Positions 34,821 through 45,662 of a stretch of 64,000 nt of DNA are shown here, piece by piece; the first letter of the stretch is position 1, and every line of letters begins with the position of its first letter. The DNA lies in NCBI RefSeq assembly GCF_003182475.1, contig NZ_QGTS01000008.1, positions 62,001-126,000 on the forward strand. The letters run 5' to 3'. The notes under the pieces are model-generated. The model was given only the letters and a program-made list of their open reading frames with translations. It had not been told where the DNA came from and searched no databases. Made by a program: the position numbers and the translations under genes. The DNA comes from Mangrovibacter plantisponsor (GTDB lineage: Bacteria; Pseudomonadota; Gammaproteobacteria; Enterobacterales; Enterobacteriaceae).

Positions 34821-35999
34821 ATGGCTATTTTAGGAACTGCGCTGCGTCCGGCAGCAACACGCGTAATGCTTCTTGGCGCTGGGGAACTGGGTGAAGAAGT
34901 GGCGATTGAATGTCAGAGGCTGGGTCTGGAGGTTATCGCCGTTGACAGATATGCCGATGCCCCTGCTATGCACGTTGCTCACCGTAGCCATGTAATCAAT
35001 ATGCTCGACCCACAGGCACTGAAAAATCTGGTTGCAGAAGAAAAGCCTGATTACATCGTACCGGAAATTGAGGCGATCGCTACAGACATGCTGGTTGAGC
35101 TGGAAAGCCAGGGGCAAAAAGTTGTTCCCTGTGCCAAAGCAACACGCCTGACAATGAACCGTGAAGGGATCCGTCGGCTGGCTGCAGAAGAGTTAGCCCT
35201 TCCCACGTCCACATACCGTTTTGCAGATGCGAAAGCAGACTTTGTTTCTGCAGCAGAAGAAATTGGTTTCCCGTGCATCATTAAACCGGTCATGAGTTCT
35301 TCAGGAAAGGGGCAAAGTTTTGTGCGTGATGCCAGCTACCTGGATAAAGCCTGGAGCTACGCACAGGAAGGCGGCCGCGCCGGTGCGGGCAAAGTGATTA
35401 TTGAAGGAGTCGTTGCGTTTGATTTCGAAATTACACTTCTGACGGTAAGTGCGGCTGATGGTGTGCATTTCTGTGCCCCGGTAGGCCACCGCCAGGAAGA
35501 TGGAGATTACCGCGAGTCATGGCAACCACAGGCAATGAGTGAGCTCGCGCTGAGCCGGGCACAGGCCATTGCAGAAAAAGTTGTTCTGGCGCTTGGTGGT
35601 TATGGCTTATTTGGTGTGGAACTGTTTGTTTGTGGTGATGATGTTGTGTTCAGTGAGGTATCTCCTCGCCCGCATGACACCGGTATGGTCACCATGATCT
35701 CTCAGGATTTGTCAGAATTTGCACTGCATGTCCGCGCTTTTCTGGGGTTACCAGTCGGCGGTATTCGCCAGTACGGACCTTGTGCTTCAGCAGTCATTCT
35801 GCCGAACCTGGTCAGCACAGATGTACGTTTTGGTGGTATGGAAAATGCGCTCAGCGCAGGCATACAAATCCGCCTGTTTGGCAAACCTGAAATTAACGGT
35901 ACCCGCCGTATGGGCGTTGCGCTGGCAACGGGTGAAACAACAGAAGATGCAGTCGCCCGGGCAAAATCAGCAGCTGGGGAAATACAAGTTAACGGTTAA
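34821..35999 (+). CDS. purT: Formate-dependent GAR transformylase PurT
   Basis: PurT uses formate and ATP to formylate glycinamide ribonucleotide in step 3 of purine synthesis. It is an ATP-grasp enzyme of 392 residues, identical in length to E. coli. The ligand loop SSSGKGQSF and the ATP-grasp metal residues in FGVELFVC and [12 protein letters not shown] are visible. The ATG at 34821 gives the family start [16 protein letters not shown] perfect PurR box lies in its promoter. Confidence 0.98.
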   Translation: MAILGTALRPAATRVMLLGAGELGEEVAIECQRLGLEVIAVDRYADAPAMHVAHRSHVINMLDPQALKNLVAEEKPDYIVPEIEAIATDMLVELESQGQKVVPCAKATRLTMNREGIRRLAAEELALPTSTYRFADAKADFVSAAEEIGFPCIIKPVMSSSGKGQSFVRDASYLDKAWSYAQEGGRAGAGKVIIEGVVAFDFEITLLTVSAADGVHFCAPVGHRQEDGDYRESWQPQAMSELALSRAQAIAEKVVLALGGYGLFGVELFVCGDDVVFSEVSPRPHDTGMVTMISQDLSEFALHVRAFLGLPVGGIRQYGPCASAVILPNLVSTDVRFGGMENALSAGIQIRLFGKPEINGTRRMGVALATGETTEDAVARAKSAAGEIQVNG

Positions 36000-36017
36000 T
36001 CCATCAGGCTCCAGTAG

Positions 36018-36057
36018 CATATGCAAAAACGGCACCCGCGGGTGCCGTTTGCATATG
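36018..36057. terminator. Long inverted repeat between purT and eda
   Basis: The arms catatgcaaa..acggcaccc and gggtgccgtttgcatatg pair over 18 bp with a 2-base bulge and a 2-base loop. It separates the convergent ends of purT and eda. No T-run of more than three follows, so it may work as a hairpin barrier rather than a classic terminator. Confidence 0.7.
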
Positions 36058-36080
36058 ACTCAGGCAGTTAACTGGCCTGA

Positions 36081-36719
36081 TTATTTCGCGCCTTCAACAG
36101 CTTCACGAGCCAGGCGGGTAATGCGGTCATAATCGCCAGCTTCCAGCGCATCGGCCGGAACCAGCCAGGAACCACCAATGCACAGCACGCTTTTCAGTGC
36201 CAGGTAGTCACGGTAGTTTGCCGGAGAGATACCACCTGTTGGGCAGAAACGCACCTGAGAGAACGGGCCAGCAATGGCGGATAAAGCTTTGGTGCCGCCG
36301 TTAGCTTCTGCCGGGAAGAATTTGAATTCACGCAAACCGTAATCCATACCCAGCATCAGTTCAGAAACAGTGCTGATCCCCGGGATCAGTGGAATGGTGC
36401 CTTCAGTTGCTGCTTTCAGCAGGGAGTCGGTCAGGCCCGGGCTGATAGCAAACTGAGCGCCAGCTTCAGTAACTTCTGCCAGTTGTTGTGGATTCAGCAC
36501 GGTACCAGCCCCAACGATAGCATCCGGCACTTCTTTTGCAATCAGACGGATAGCATCAATAGCACAGGCAGTACGCAGTGTAACTTCCAGTACACGTACC
36601 CCACCAGCTACCAGTGCTTTTGCCATCGGTACTGCGTGCTCAAGTTTATTGACAACAATAACCGGCACGACAGGACCTGTTTTCAGGATCTGTTCCGCAC
36701 TTGTTTTCCAGTTTTTCAT
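36081..36719 (-). CDS. eda: KHG/KDPG aldolase
   Basis: Eda splits 2-keto-3-deoxy-6-phosphogluconate into pyruvate and glyceraldehyde-3-phosphate, the last step of the Entner-Doudoroff pathway. The 212-residue class I aldolase has the Schiff-base Lys133 in [11 protein letters not shown] and the phosphate-binding FCPTGGIS. It lies 56 bases downstream of edd and forms its operon. KdgR and GntR control eda in E. coli. Confidence 0.98.
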   Translation of the reverse strand: MKNWKTSAEQILKTGPVVPVIVVNKLEHAVPMAKALVAGGVRVLEVTLRTACAIDAIRLIAKEVPDAIVGAGTVLNPQQLAEVTEAGAQFAISPGLTDSLLKAATEGTIPLIPGISTVSELMLGMDYGLREFKFFPAEANGGTKALSAIAGPFSQVRFCPTGGISPANYRDYLALKSVLCIGGSWLVPADALEAGDYDRITRLAREAVEGAK

Positions 36720-36775
36720 CAGAAAATGTCTCCCGACAACGTTTAGTCAGCGTTACGGCGCAAATGCGCCGAGTG

Positions 36776-38587
36776 TTAGAATGAAATACAGGTTGCGCCC
36801 TGTTCCGCCCCGGATAAGTTTTCGCGCAATGCGCCAAATAACTCACGACCAGTCCCCACGCGCTGAGCGCTGAGGTCCGGGTGGAACGGTTCACGTTCTT
36901 GTAGTTCCGCGTCGTCAACCAGCAAGGTTAGCTCGCCAGTCTGCCCGTTTACACGGATCATGTCGCCATTACGGACTTTAGCCAAAAGCCCACCATCATA
37001 AGCTTCCGGTGTCACGTGAATTGCAGAAGGTACTTTACCTGAGGCACCAGACAAACGTCCATCCGTTACCAATGCAATTTTGAAACGACGGTCCAATAAT
37101 ACACCAAGTGGCGGCATGAGTTTATGTAATTCTGGCATCCCATTCGCTTTCGGACCTTGATGACGGACAACGACAACGCAATCTTTATCCAGTAAACCCG
37201 CTTCAAATGCCGGAACAACATCATGCTGACTTTCAAAAACAATGGCTGGAGCTTCAATGATCTGATTTTCCACAGGCACTGCAGAAGTTTTCATCACCGC
37301 GCGCCCGAGGTTACCGCTCAATACTTTGGTGCCACCATGTTGGGAGAATGGCTTGTCAATAGAGGCAATAATATCGCTATCCAGTGATTCAGTTGCCCCT
37401 TCACGCCAGTCGAGTTTGCCTTCATTCAGCCAGGGTTCCATGGTGTAATGTTGCAAACCGAAGCCCGCAACAGTGTTCACATCCTCATGCAACAAACCGC
37501 CTTTAATCAGTTCACGCATCAGAACAGGTACGCCACCTGCAGCCTGGAAGTGGTTGATGTCTGCCGGGCCATTGGGGTAAAGACGCGCCAGCAGCGGCAC
37601 AACTGAAGAAATTTCAGAGAAGTCATCCCAGTTAATGATTATGCCAGCGGCACGCGCCATTGCGACCAGATGCATCGTGTGGTTTGTGGAACCACCGGTG
37701 GCCAGCAGGGCGACAATACCATTGACCACCACTTTCTCATCAACCATTTTGCCAAGTGGCATCCATTCGCTACCGTTACCCGTAAGCCGTGTTACCTGGC
37801 GTGCAGCGGCACATGTCAGTTCTTTACGCAAAGGTGCATCCGGATGAACAAATGACGACCCGGGTAACTGCATCCCCATAAACTCAATCACCATCTGGTT
37901 GGTGTTGGCTGTACCATAAAATGTGCAGGTACCCGGCGCATGGTAAGACGCCGCTTCAGATTCCAGTAACGCCGCACGGTCAACTTTCCCTTCTGCATAC
38001 AACTGGCGAATACGCACTTTTTCTTTATTAGCCAGCCCGCTCGCCATTGGGCCCGATGGCACAAACACCGATGGCAAATGCCCGAATGACAACGCAGCCA
38101 TCGCCAGCCCGGGAACAATTTTGTCGCACACCCCGAGGAACAACGCGCCATCAAACATATTATGAGACAGGCCAACCGCTGCTGACATAGCAATCACTTC
38201 ACGGCTAAGCAGCGAGAGCTCCATTCCATCCTGGCCTTGTGTCACACCGTCGCACATAGCCGGAACGCCACCAGCGACCTGGCCTACTGCGCCCACAGAA
38301 TGCAGCGCCTCGCGAATAATTTGTGGGTACGTTTCGTAAGGTTGATGCGCAGACAGCATGTCGTTATAGGCAGTGATGATGCCAATGTTGTTACGCAACA
38401 TATTTTTTAACGAGGCTTTATCTTCTGCCTGGCAGGCAGCAAACCCATGAGCCAGATTGCCACACGCCAGTTCTGCGCGGTGCACTGTTTTACTTTTCGC
38501 TTGTTCGACTCGGGCCAGATACGCTTCACGGGTTTCACGAGAGCGTTCAATAATTCGATTTGTTACGCGTAACAATACAGAGTTCAT
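36776..38587 (-). CDS. edd: 6-phosphogluconate dehydratase
   Basis: Edd dehydrates 6-phosphogluconate to KDPG, which Eda then cleaves. The 603-residue product belongs to the IlvD/Edd [4Fe-4S] dehydratase family. Cluster and active-site segments are visible: [40 protein letters not shown] and [11 protein letters not shown]. The length equals E. coli. The edd start is followed upstream by the zwf terminator and promoter region, so edd-eda is probably its own unit. Confidence 0.98.
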   Translation of the reverse strand: MNSVLLRVTNRIIERSRETREAYLARVEQAKSKTVHRAELACGNLAHGFAACQAEDKASLKNMLRNNIGIITAYNDMLSAHQPYETYPQIIREALHSVGAVGQVAGGVPAMCDGVTQGQDGMELSLLSREVIAMSAAVGLSHNMFDGALFLGVCDKIVPGLAMAALSFGHLPSVFVPSGPMASGLANKEKVRIRQLYAEGKVDRAALLESEAASYHAPGTCTFYGTANTNQMVIEFMGMQLPGSSFVHPDAPLRKELTCAAARQVTRLTGNGSEWMPLGKMVDEKVVVNGIVALLATGGSTNHTMHLVAMARAAGIIINWDDFSEISSVVPLLARLYPNGPADINHFQAAGGVPVLMRELIKGGLLHEDVNTVAGFGLQHYTMEPWLNEGKLDWREGATESLDSDIIASIDKPFSQHGGTKVLSGNLGRAVMKTSAVPVENQIIEAPAIVFESQHDVVPAFEAGLLDKDCVVVVRHQGPKANGMPELHKLMPPLGVLLDRRFKIALVTDGRLSGASGKVPSAIHVTPEAYDGGLLAKVRNGDMIRVNGQTGELTLLVDDAELQEREPFHPDLSAQRVGTGRELFGALRENLSGAEQGATCISF

Positions 38588-38714
38588 AAAAGGTCCTCAT
38601 AGTTCTGTCTGCCATCGGCAGTTTTGTCGGACATATCAGTGAGACTTAAAACGGCTCTTATTCCTGATATACCGCACTCCAGGGGCAAAATCGCTTCAGC
38701 TAGTGTAAATAAAA

Positions 38715-38750
38715 AAGCCCCGCTGGTGAATCCAGTCAGGGCTTTAATTT
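38715..38750 (-). terminator. Terminator after zwf
   Basis: On the minus strand AGCCCTGACTGG-ATTCA-CCAGCGGGGCT is followed by TTTTTT; it lies about 75 bases beyond the zwf stop. Confidence 0.8.
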
Positions 38751-38824
38751 AAAAAAAATTACCTGCTTTCTGTGTTAGATCATGTTACCGGTAAAGTTAC
38801 AGCTAACTGATCCCCTGCCAGAAC

Positions 38825-40300
38825 TTACTCGAACTCGTTCCAGGAACGGCCATCACGGGTGATCATGGCGACGGAGGCTACAGGCCCCCACGTCCCGGCC
38901 TGATAAGGTTTTGGTGCTTCATTATCAGCGGCCCAGGCTTCGGTGATGGAGTCAACCCATTTCCAGGCCTCTTCCACTTCATCACGGCGCACAAACAAGG
39001 CCTGAATGCCGCGCATTGTTTCCAGTAACAGGCGCTCATAAGCGTCTGCCAGGTGGGTTTGGTTAAAGGTTTCAGAGTAGCTCAGATCCAGTTTGGTCGT
39101 TTGCAGGTTGTGCTTATGATCAAGACCAGGCACTTTGTTCAGAATCTGAATATCAACGCCTTCATCCGGTTGCAGGCGAATAGTCAGCTTGTTCTGGGGC
39201 AATTCCTGCCAGGATTCCTTGAACAAGTTCAGTTCCGGATTCTTGAAGTAAACCACTACCTCAGAGCATTTAGCCGGCAAGCGTTTACCGGTACGCAGGT
39301 AGAATGGAACCCCTGCCCAGCGCCAGTTATCGATATCAACCCGGATAGCGACAAACGTTTCAGTACCACTGCTTTTGTTTGCCCCTTCCTCTTCCAGGTA
39401 ACCTGGCACTTTTTTGCCTTGTGCAAAACCGGCGGTATATTGACCACGCACTGTTTTTTCACGCACATTTGAACGATCAATGCGGCGAAGCGATTTCAGT
39501 ACCTGAACTTTGGCATCACGGATGCTGTCTGCCGTCAGGTCAGACGGTGGTGACATGGCAATCATGCACAAAATTTGCAACAGGTGGTTTTGAATCATAT
39601 CGCGCATCTGACCGGCTTTATCAAAATAGCCCCAGCGCCCTTCAATACCCACTTCTTCTGCTACGGTAATTTCAACGTGGTCAATGGTCCGGTTGTCCCA
39701 GTTATTAACAAACAATGAGTTGGCAAAACGCAGTGCCAGCAGGTTCAGTACCGTTTCTTTCCCTAAATAGTGGTCAATACGGTACACCTGGCACTCTTCA
39801 AAATATTTCCCAACCTGGTTGTTAATCTCCTGAGAAGTTTCCAAAGACGTACCCAGCGGTTTTTCCATTACAACACGCGCAGGTTTGGCATTCAGTTTCG
39901 CCTCGCCCAACCCTTTGCAAATAGCGCCAAAAGTGCTGGGTGGCATAGCGAAGTAGTTAATGGTGGTACGGTTTTTCTGATCCAGCACTTTGCCCAACCG
40001 GGTAAATGCTTTGGTATCATTGACATCCAGGTTACAGAATTCCAGCCGCGCGCTGAGTTTATCCCACAACGCTTCGTTGATTTTCTCCTTCATGAAGGTT
40101 TCAAGCGCTTCACGAATAACTTTGGTGTATTCAGCTTTGTCCCAGTCAGCACGCCCGACACCAATGATGCGCGTGTCGTCATGGAGCTGGCCTGCTTTCT
40201 CCAATTGATACAGGGAAGGCAACAGTTTCCGGCGCGCCAGGTCCCCTTTCGCACCGAAAATAACCAGGTCACACGCCTGAGCTGTTTGCGTTACCGCCAT
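38825..40300 (-). CDS. zwf: Glucose-6-phosphate 1-dehydrogenase
   Basis: Zwf oxidises glucose-6-phosphate with NADP+, feeding both the pentose-phosphate and Entner-Doudoroff pathways. The 491-residue product equals E. coli. The nucleotide-binding IFGAKGDLARRKL and the active-site RIDHYLGKE with catalytic His are visible. zwf-edd-eda lie in one direction and supply glucose-6-P to pyruvate conversion. It is divergent from the repressor gene hexR, and a possible HexR operator is in the spacer. Confidence 0.98.
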   Translation of the reverse strand: MAVTQTAQACDLVIFGAKGDLARRKLLPSLYQLEKAGQLHDDTRIIGVGRADWDKAEYTKVIREALETFMKEKINEALWDKLSARLEFCNLDVNDTKAFTRLGKVLDQKNRTTINYFAMPPSTFGAICKGLGEAKLNAKPARVVMEKPLGTSLETSQEINNQVGKYFEECQVYRIDHYLGKETVLNLLALRFANSLFVNNWDNRTIDHVEITVAEEVGIEGRWGYFDKAGQMRDMIQNHLLQILCMIAMSPPSDLTADSIRDAKVQVLKSLRRIDRSNVREKTVRGQYTAGFAQGKKVPGYLEEEGANKSSGTETFVAIRVDIDNWRWAGVPFYLRTGKRLPAKCSEVVVYFKNPELNLFKESWQELPQNKLTIRLQPDEGVDIQILNKVPGLDHKHNLQTTKLDLSYSETFNQTHLADAYERLLLETMRGIQALFVRRDEVEEAWKWVDSITEAWAADNEAPKPYQAGTWGPVASVAMITRDGRSWNEFE

Positions 40301-40369
40301 CTTTGTCTCCTCGTTATGTCTGGCCTGATACTCAGCCAGGCCCTTATCTGTAATTTTCTTTCATACTAA

Positions 40370-40384
40370 TGTACTGTGTTTACA
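40370..40384. promoter_or_regulatory. Candidate HexR operator between zwf and hexR
   Basis: tgtactgtgtttaca has the TGTA...TACA ends and 15-bp length of the gammaproteobacterial HexR site (TGTARTWWWAYTACA) and matches 11 of 15 positions. It lies 70 bp upstream of zwf. The rest of the 368-bp spacer shows no gene. Confidence 0.4.
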
Positions 40385-40668
40385 TCTTTAACAACACTGT
40401 ACAGATGCCAAAAGGCATTTTATTGACTAAGTTTTAAAGAATTGTCAGTTTTGCGCCTCGTCTGGCTTGTTTCTGAGGGCAAACAAGGCATGGTGAGGCA
40501 GATTTTGGTGTTATGAAAACAAGACTCTGATCATGTTATGAAAAAAAACAACAACATCCTGCCACAGGTTGTATCCAATATCTGCCGCAAAAGCGTATAT
40601 TCATCACAAAATTGACACGGTATCACCAGATGGCGAAATCGTCCTTATCAATGAGTGTGCTGTAATCT

Positions 40669-41538
40669 ATGAACATGCTGGACAAAATTCAGTCTCAACT
40701 GGAACATCTTAGCAAGTCGGAGCGAAAAGTTGCCGAAGTGATCCTGGCTTCGCCTTCCGGCGCCATGCACTCGAGTATTGCCACTCTTGCAAGCGAGGCG
40801 GGCGTGAGTGAACCGACCGTGAACCGCTTCTGCCGCCGCCTGGAAACGCGCGGGTTTCCCGACTTCAAATTACACCTGGCTCAAAGCCTTGCCAGTGGAA
40901 CGCCTTATGTCAACCGTAATGTCGACGAAGACGATACGGTTGAAGGGTATACCGCAAAAATTTTTGAATCTGCCATGGCAAGCCTTGACCATGTGCGCCA
41001 GCAACTTGATATGCAGGCCGTTAACCGTGCCGTAGACCTTCTTACTCAGGCAAAACGTATTGCGTTTTTCGGGTTGGGCTCATCGGCCGCTGTTGCGCAC
41101 GATGCCATGAACAAGTTTTTCCGTTTTAATGTCCCGGTCATCTATTCCGACGATATTGTTGTTCAGCGTATGAGTTGCATGAATTGTAGCGAAAATGACG
41201 TTGTTGTGCTGATTTCTCATACTGGCCGCACCAAAAACCTGGTCGAACTTGCGCAACTGGCTCGTGAAAACGATGCCATCGTGTTGTCAATTACAACCAG
41301 CGGCTCTCCCCTTTCCTGGGAATCAACACTTGCAATTCTGTTGGATGTTCCTGAGGATACCGATATTTATATGCCCATGGTTTCACGGCTTGCGCAACTT
41401 ACTGTGATTGATGTTCTGGCAACCGGTTTCATTTTACGCCGTGGTGCAAAATTCAGGGATAACTTGAAGAGAGTCAAAGAAGCCCTGAAAGAATCGCGGT
41501 TTGATAAAGGTTTGATGGTACCCGGTGATCAGCATTGA
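40669..41538 (+). CDS. hexR: RpiR-family regulator HexR
   Basis: HexR senses KDPG and controls central carbon genes such as zwf and edd-eda. The 289-residue product equals E. coli. It has an N-terminal RpiR helix-turn-helix (about residues 1-77, with EAGVSEPTVNRFCRRLETRGF) and a C-terminal SIS sugar-phosphate domain (about 125-255, with GLGSSAAVAHD and SHTGRTKN). It sits between the pathway it regulates (zwf, edd, eda) and pykA. Confidence 0.98.
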   Translation: MNMLDKIQSQLEHLSKSERKVAEVILASPSGAMHSSIATLASEAGVSEPTVNRFCRRLETRGFPDFKLHLAQSLASGTPYVNRNVDEDDTVEGYTAKIFESAMASLDHVRQQLDMQAVNRAVDLLTQAKRIAFFGLGSSAAVAHDAMNKFFRFNVPVIYSDDIVVQRMSCMNCSENDVVVLISHTGRTKNLVELAQLARENDAIVLSITTSGSPLSWESTLAILLDVPEDTDIYMPMVSRLAQLTVIDVLATGFILRRGAKFRDNLKRVKEALKESRFDKGLMVPGDQH

Positions 41539-41662
41539 AATTTATAACTAAAGCTGTATCAGTCGGTTCGTTCGGTTAATGTTGTCTTTGCGTTACCAGG
41601 CGTGCAGAAATACCGGGTTTTATTCACGCAACACCAAGTTGTTTCAGTCAACGGAGTAATAA

Positions 41663-43105
41663 ATGTCCAGACGGCTACGTAGAACCAAAATTGTCACCAC
41701 GTTAGGCCCGGCAACTGACCGCGATAATAACCTTGAAAAAATTATCGCAGCAGGCGCTAACGTTGTGCGCATGAACTTCTCCCATGGCTCCCCCGAAGAT
41801 CACCAAATGCGTGCAGATAAAGTACGCGAAATTGCGGCAAAACTCGGGCGCCATGTGGCTATTCTCGGCGACCTCCAGGGGCCCAAAATTCGTGTGTCCA
41901 CCTTCAAAGAAGGCAAAGTCTTTCTGAACATCGGCGAGAAATTCCTGCTGGATGCAAACCTTGGTAAAGGCGAAGGCGACAAAGAACAGGTAGGCATTGA
42001 TTATAAAGGCCTGCCTGCTGATGTTGTTCCCGGTGATATCCTGTTACTTGACGATGGACGTGTGCAGCTAAAAGTGCTGGAAGTTCAGGGGATGAAAGTG
42101 TTTACCGAAGTAACTGTCGGTGGCCCGTTGTCCAACAATAAAGGGATTAACAAACTCGGTGGGGGTTTATCTGCTGAAGCGCTGACTGAGAAAGACAAAG
42201 CCGACATCATTACTGCCGCGAAAATTGGCGTTGATTATCTCGCTGTGTCCTTCCCTCGTTGTGGTGAAGACCTGAACTATGCCCGCCGTCTGGCGCGTGA
42301 CGCAGGCTGTGAAGCAAAAATTTGTGCCAAAGTTGAACGCGCAGAAGCTGTCGCAACTGAAGAAGCAATGGACGACATTATTATGGCGTCTGATGTAGTG
42401 ATGGTTGCACGTGGTGACCTGGGTGTTGAAATTGGCGACCCGGAACTGGTCGGTATTCAGAAAACACTGATTCGTCGTGCCCGTAAGCTCAACCGTGCAG
42501 TGATTACTGCCACGCAGATGATGGAATCGATGATTACTAACCCGATGCCAACACGTGCGGAAGTTATGGACGTGGCTAACGCAGTGCTTGATGGTACTGA
42601 TGCCGTTATGTTGTCAGCAGAAACTGCTGCCGGGCAGTATCCGGCAGAAACTGTGGCAGCAATGGCACGTGTGTGTGTCGGCGCGGAAAAAATCCCCAGC
42701 ATTAACGTTTCCAAACATCGCCTTGATGTTCAGTTCGAAAATGTTGAAGAAGCCATCGCCATGTCTGCTATGTATGCAGCAAACCACCTTAAAGGTGTAA
42801 CCGCGATTATTACCATGACAGAATCAGGCCGTACCGCACTGATGACCTCACGTATCAGTTCCGGTTTACCGATTTTCGCGATGTCACGTCATGAACGCAC
42901 ACTGAACCTCACAGCGCTTTATCGTGGGGTGACGCCAGTGCACTTCGACAGCGAGCTCGATGGCGTTTCTGCTGCCAACGATGCCGTTAACCTGCTGCGC
43001 GATAAAGGCTACCTGATGTCAGGTGACCTGGTTATCGTTACCCAGGGTGATGTCATGAGTACTGTTGGCACTACAAATACCACGCGCATCCTTACTGTTG
43101 AGTAA
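41663..43105 (+). CDS. pykA: Pyruvate kinase II (AMP-activated)
   Basis: PykA converts phosphoenolpyruvate and ADP to pyruvate and ATP. The 480-residue product equals E. coli PykA. The N-terminal [14 protein letters not shown], the substrate-binding MNFSHG, the catalytic [21 protein letters not shown] and ATQMMESMI segments, and the C-terminal domain ending TTRILTVE are all present. CGGAGTAATAA precedes the ATG. It is downstream of hexR with its own 124-bp spacer. Confidence 0.98.
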   Translation: MSRRLRRTKIVTTLGPATDRDNNLEKIIAAGANVVRMNFSHGSPEDHQMRADKVREIAAKLGRHVAILGDLQGPKIRVSTFKEGKVFLNIGEKFLLDANLGKGEGDKEQVGIDYKGLPADVVPGDILLLDDGRVQLKVLEVQGMKVFTEVTVGGPLSNNKGINKLGGGLSAEALTEKDKADIITAAKIGVDYLAVSFPRCGEDLNYARRLARDAGCEAKICAKVERAEAVATEEAMDDIIMASDVVMVARGDLGVEIGDPELVGIQKTLIRRARKLNRAVITATQMMESMITNPMPTRAEVMDVANAVLDGTDAVMLSAETAAGQYPAETVAAMARVCVGAEKIPSINVSKHRLDVQFENVEEAIAMSAMYAANHLKGVTAIITMTESGRTALMTSRISSGLPIFAMSRHERTLNLTALYRGVTPVHFDSELDGVSAANDAVNLLRDKGYLMSGDLVIVTQGDVMSTVGTTNTTRILTVE

Positions 43106-43128
43106 TATTTTCACTCTCAACTGATGCA

Positions 43129-43158
43129 TAAAGGGGCCTGATGGCCCCTTTACTATTT
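43129..43158 (+). terminator. Terminator after pykA
   Basis: aaggggcc-tgat-ggcccctt, a perfect 8-bp stem, followed by tactattt, 25 bases after the stop. Confidence 0.8.
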
Positions 43159-43215
43159 CTGCCAGGCTAAAATGCAGCCAGGCTGTTCTGTGCGCAACAA
43201 TAGAAACCTCAGTTA

Positions 43216-44193
43216 TCACTTGCCCCGCGGGAACAATTCTTTACGCCTGTAGGGCTCTGTTTCGCCGGGTTTACGTGTTTTCAGTAACTTCAGTATCCAG
43301 GTGTACTGTTCCGGATTTGGACCAACCAGCTGTTCCACCTCGTCGTTCATGCGCCGTGCAATCGTGGCATCGTCGGCCTCACGCAAATCGTCCATCGGTG
43401 GGCGCAGGTAAATATCCAGCTTATGGGTTTGTGCGTTGTATACCGGGAACATAGGAACTACGCGCGCACGGCAAACCTTCATCAACCGTCCAATGGCAGG
43501 CAAGGTTGCTTTGTAGGTAGCAAAGAAATCAACAAATTCACTTTGTTCCGGGCCGTGATCTTCATCGGGCAAGTAATAGCCCCAGTAGCCCTGCCGAACA
43601 GAACTGATAAAGGGCTTTATGCCATCATTACGGGCATGCAACCGGCCACCAAAACGCCGCCTTACGGTGTTCCATGCATAATCAAATACCGGGTTACCCT
43701 GGTTATGGAACATTGCAGCCATATTGTTACCCTGAGCCGCAAGTACCATAGCGGGTATATCGACAGCCCAGCCATGAGGCACCAGAAAAATCACATTCTC
43801 CTGCCTGGCACGCAGTTCTTCGATGATTTCCGCATGGTGCCACTGAACACGTTTTTTCACATGCTCAGGGCCACGTAGTGCTAATTCAGCCATCAACACC
43901 ATAGATTGTGGTGCGGTGGCAAACATCCGGTCAATGACAGCTTCACGCTCTGCTTCCGGCATATCCGGAAAACAATAGAACAAATTGATACGCGCCCGGC
44001 GGCGTGCCCCACCCGCTAACCTGCCTGCTTTGATCCCGATAAAGCCCAGTAAAGGATCACGTAATTTAGGCGGCACCAGCGCCAGAGCGGCAAATGCGCC
44101 CACACCTAACCATGCTCCCCAGTAACGTGGGTGCAGGAATGCGCACTCAAACTCAGGGATGTATTCACTATTCGCTTTTTTGCTCTTTTCCAT
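43216..44193 (-). CDS. lpxM: Lipid A biosynthesis myristoyltransferase LpxM (MsbB)
   Basis: LpxM adds the last (myristoyl) acyl chain to Kdo2-lipid A at the inner-membrane face. The 325-residue product (E. coli 323) has one N-terminal membrane helix (about 28-46) and the acyltransferase motif HGWAVD (H-x4-D). LPDEDHGPE and ARNDGIKPFI are conserved. It lies downstream of mepM, from which it is separated by a terminator. Confidence 0.97.
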   Translation of the reverse strand: MEKSKKANSEYIPEFECAFLHPRYWGAWLGVGAFAALALVPPKLRDPLLGFIGIKAGRLAGGARRRARINLFYCFPDMPEAEREAVIDRMFATAPQSMVLMAELALRGPEHVKKRVQWHHAEIIEELRARQENVIFLVPHGWAVDIPAMVLAAQGNNMAAMFHNQGNPVFDYAWNTVRRRFGGRLHARNDGIKPFISSVRQGYWGYYLPDEDHGPEQSEFVDFFATYKATLPAIGRLMKVCRARVVPMFPVYNAQTHKLDIYLRPPMDDLREADDATIARRMNDEVEQLVGPNPEQYTWILKLLKTRKPGETEPYRRKELFPRGK

Positions 44194-44251
44194 GCCGTTA
44201 TCAGCCAGTCCTCAGTATTACTTTTATTTTAGCGGGCTAAATCTACCAGAT

Positions 44252-44285
44252 AAAAGAAAAGCCGGCACTTGATTAAGTACCGGCT
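44252..44285 (-). terminator. Terminator between mepM and lpxM
   Basis: On the minus strand AGCCGGTACTT-AATC-AAGTGCCGGCT is followed by TTTCTTTTA. It lies 18 bases beyond the mepM stop. Confidence 0.88.
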
Positions 44286-44303
44286 TGCAGGCGGGTAAAC
44301 GAT

Positions 44304-45647
44304 TTAATTAAGCACTAATTGCGGTCTGATTTCACGAACCTGTGCCAGGTAAGCTCTGCGATCTGCCCCGGCCAGCCCTTCAGTCCGTGGCAGTTTAGCC
44401 GTCAGCGGGTTAACTGCCTGCTGGTTAATCCACACTTCAAAATGCAGATGAGGCCCGGTTGAACGCCCTGTATTACCGGAAAGTGCAATACGTTCACCAC
44501 GTTTCACTTTATCACCCGGTTTCACCAGCAGTTTCTTCAGGTGCATGTAACGTGTGGTATATGTGCGCCCATGGCGAATAGCGACATAATTACCCGCAGC
44601 GCCATCATGTTTGGCTACAATCACCTCGCCATCGCCTACAGACAACACAGGCGTCCCCTGGGGCATGGCAAAATCAACACCACGGTGAGGGGCAATGCGC
44701 CCGGTAACCGGGTTCAGACGGCGAGGATTAAAGTTCGATGACACGCGGAACTGGCGGCTGGTTGGGAACCTCAGGAACCCTTTGGCCAGGCCATTACCGT
44801 TCTGGTCGTAGAATTTGCCATCATCAGCCCGGATAGCGAAGTAGTCTTTACCACCGGTTTTCAAACGCACACCAAGTAAATGGCTCTGGGCACGTTTGCC
44901 ATCAAGTTGTTCGCGAGAAATTAACGCAGAAAACTCATCTCCTGCTTTCAGTTTGCGGAAATCCATTTGCCACTGGAGTGCTTTCACCACGTCGTTTACT
45001 TCATTGCTGCTAAGCCCTGCGGCTCTGGCACTGGCAACAAAACTCCCGGAAACCTTGCCCTTAACAACCCGGTTAACCCATTCGCCCTGCTGTACTTCAA
45101 CATCGCGTTTGAAACCGTTATCAGTGCGATCATAGACGCGGGTTTCACGCCGGGAAATGTCCCATGACAGTTGTTGCAAATTACCGTCAGGCGTAAGCGT
45201 CCAGGAGAGTTGCTGGCCGATTTTGAGGTTTTCCAGGTCTTTATCGGTGCTGGTTAACTGGCTGATTTCTCCCATATCAATACCGTATTGATTGAGAATA
45301 CTGCTCAGTGTATCACCAGTAGATACCACGTAATCCTGGACACCATTGGTTGATGCCGTGTCATCGCTGCCATCCTGTGTCGCTGTATCATCAGGTGGTA
45401 ACGCAACATCTACATCATCTGCTGATGTCTGATCAATGGGCTCACTGGCCTCTGGCATCAGCGTATGAGCGGGCTTGCTATCATGAAGATCCAATGCCTT
45501 CACAACGGGTGTGGCATCGGGATGGTAAACATAGGGCCGCCATACGGCGACCGATAAAGTGAGTACTGTCAGGGACCCCAGCAAAACGCGATGGGGTCTG
45601 GGCAGGCTGTTAAAAGCCATAGCGACAGAGCGGGCTATCTGTTGCAC
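44304..45647 (-). CDS. mepM: Murein DD-endopeptidase MepM
   Basis: MepM cuts D-Ala-mDAP cross-links to let peptidoglycan expand during growth. The 447-residue product has one N-terminal anchor (about 20-38), an acidic Ser/Asp-rich stretch, and a LysM-type region (DYVVSTGDTLSSILNQYGI). The OapA-like middle is followed by a C-terminal M23 LytM domain with HRGVDFA and HLHFEVW. I prefer GTG 45647, which yields MQQIARSV as in E. coli, over TTG 45653, which sits only 4 bases from AGGA. Prc, encoded nearby, degrades the related enzyme MepS. Confidence 0.96.
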   Translation of the reverse strand: MQQIARSVAMAFNSLPRPHRVLLGSLTVLTLSVAVWRPYVYHPDATPVVKALDLHDSKPAHTLMPEASEPIDQTSADDVDVALPPDDTATQDGSDDTASTNGVQDYVVSTGDTLSSILNQYGIDMGEISQLTSTDKDLENLKIGQQLSWTLTPDGNLQQLSWDISRRETRVYDRTDNGFKRDVEVQQGEWVNRVVKGKVSGSFVASARAAGLSSNEVNDVVKALQWQMDFRKLKAGDEFSALISREQLDGKRAQSHLLGVRLKTGGKDYFAIRADDGKFYDQNGNGLAKGFLRFPTSRQFRVSSNFNPRRLNPVTGRIAPHRGVDFAMPQGTPVLSVGDGEVIVAKHDGAAGNYVAIRHGRTYTTRYMHLKKLLVKPGDKVKRGERIALSGNTGRSTGPHLHFEVWINQQAVNPLTAKLPRTEGLAGADRRAYLAQVREIRPQLVLN

Positions 45648-45662
45648 GTACAAAAATCCTCG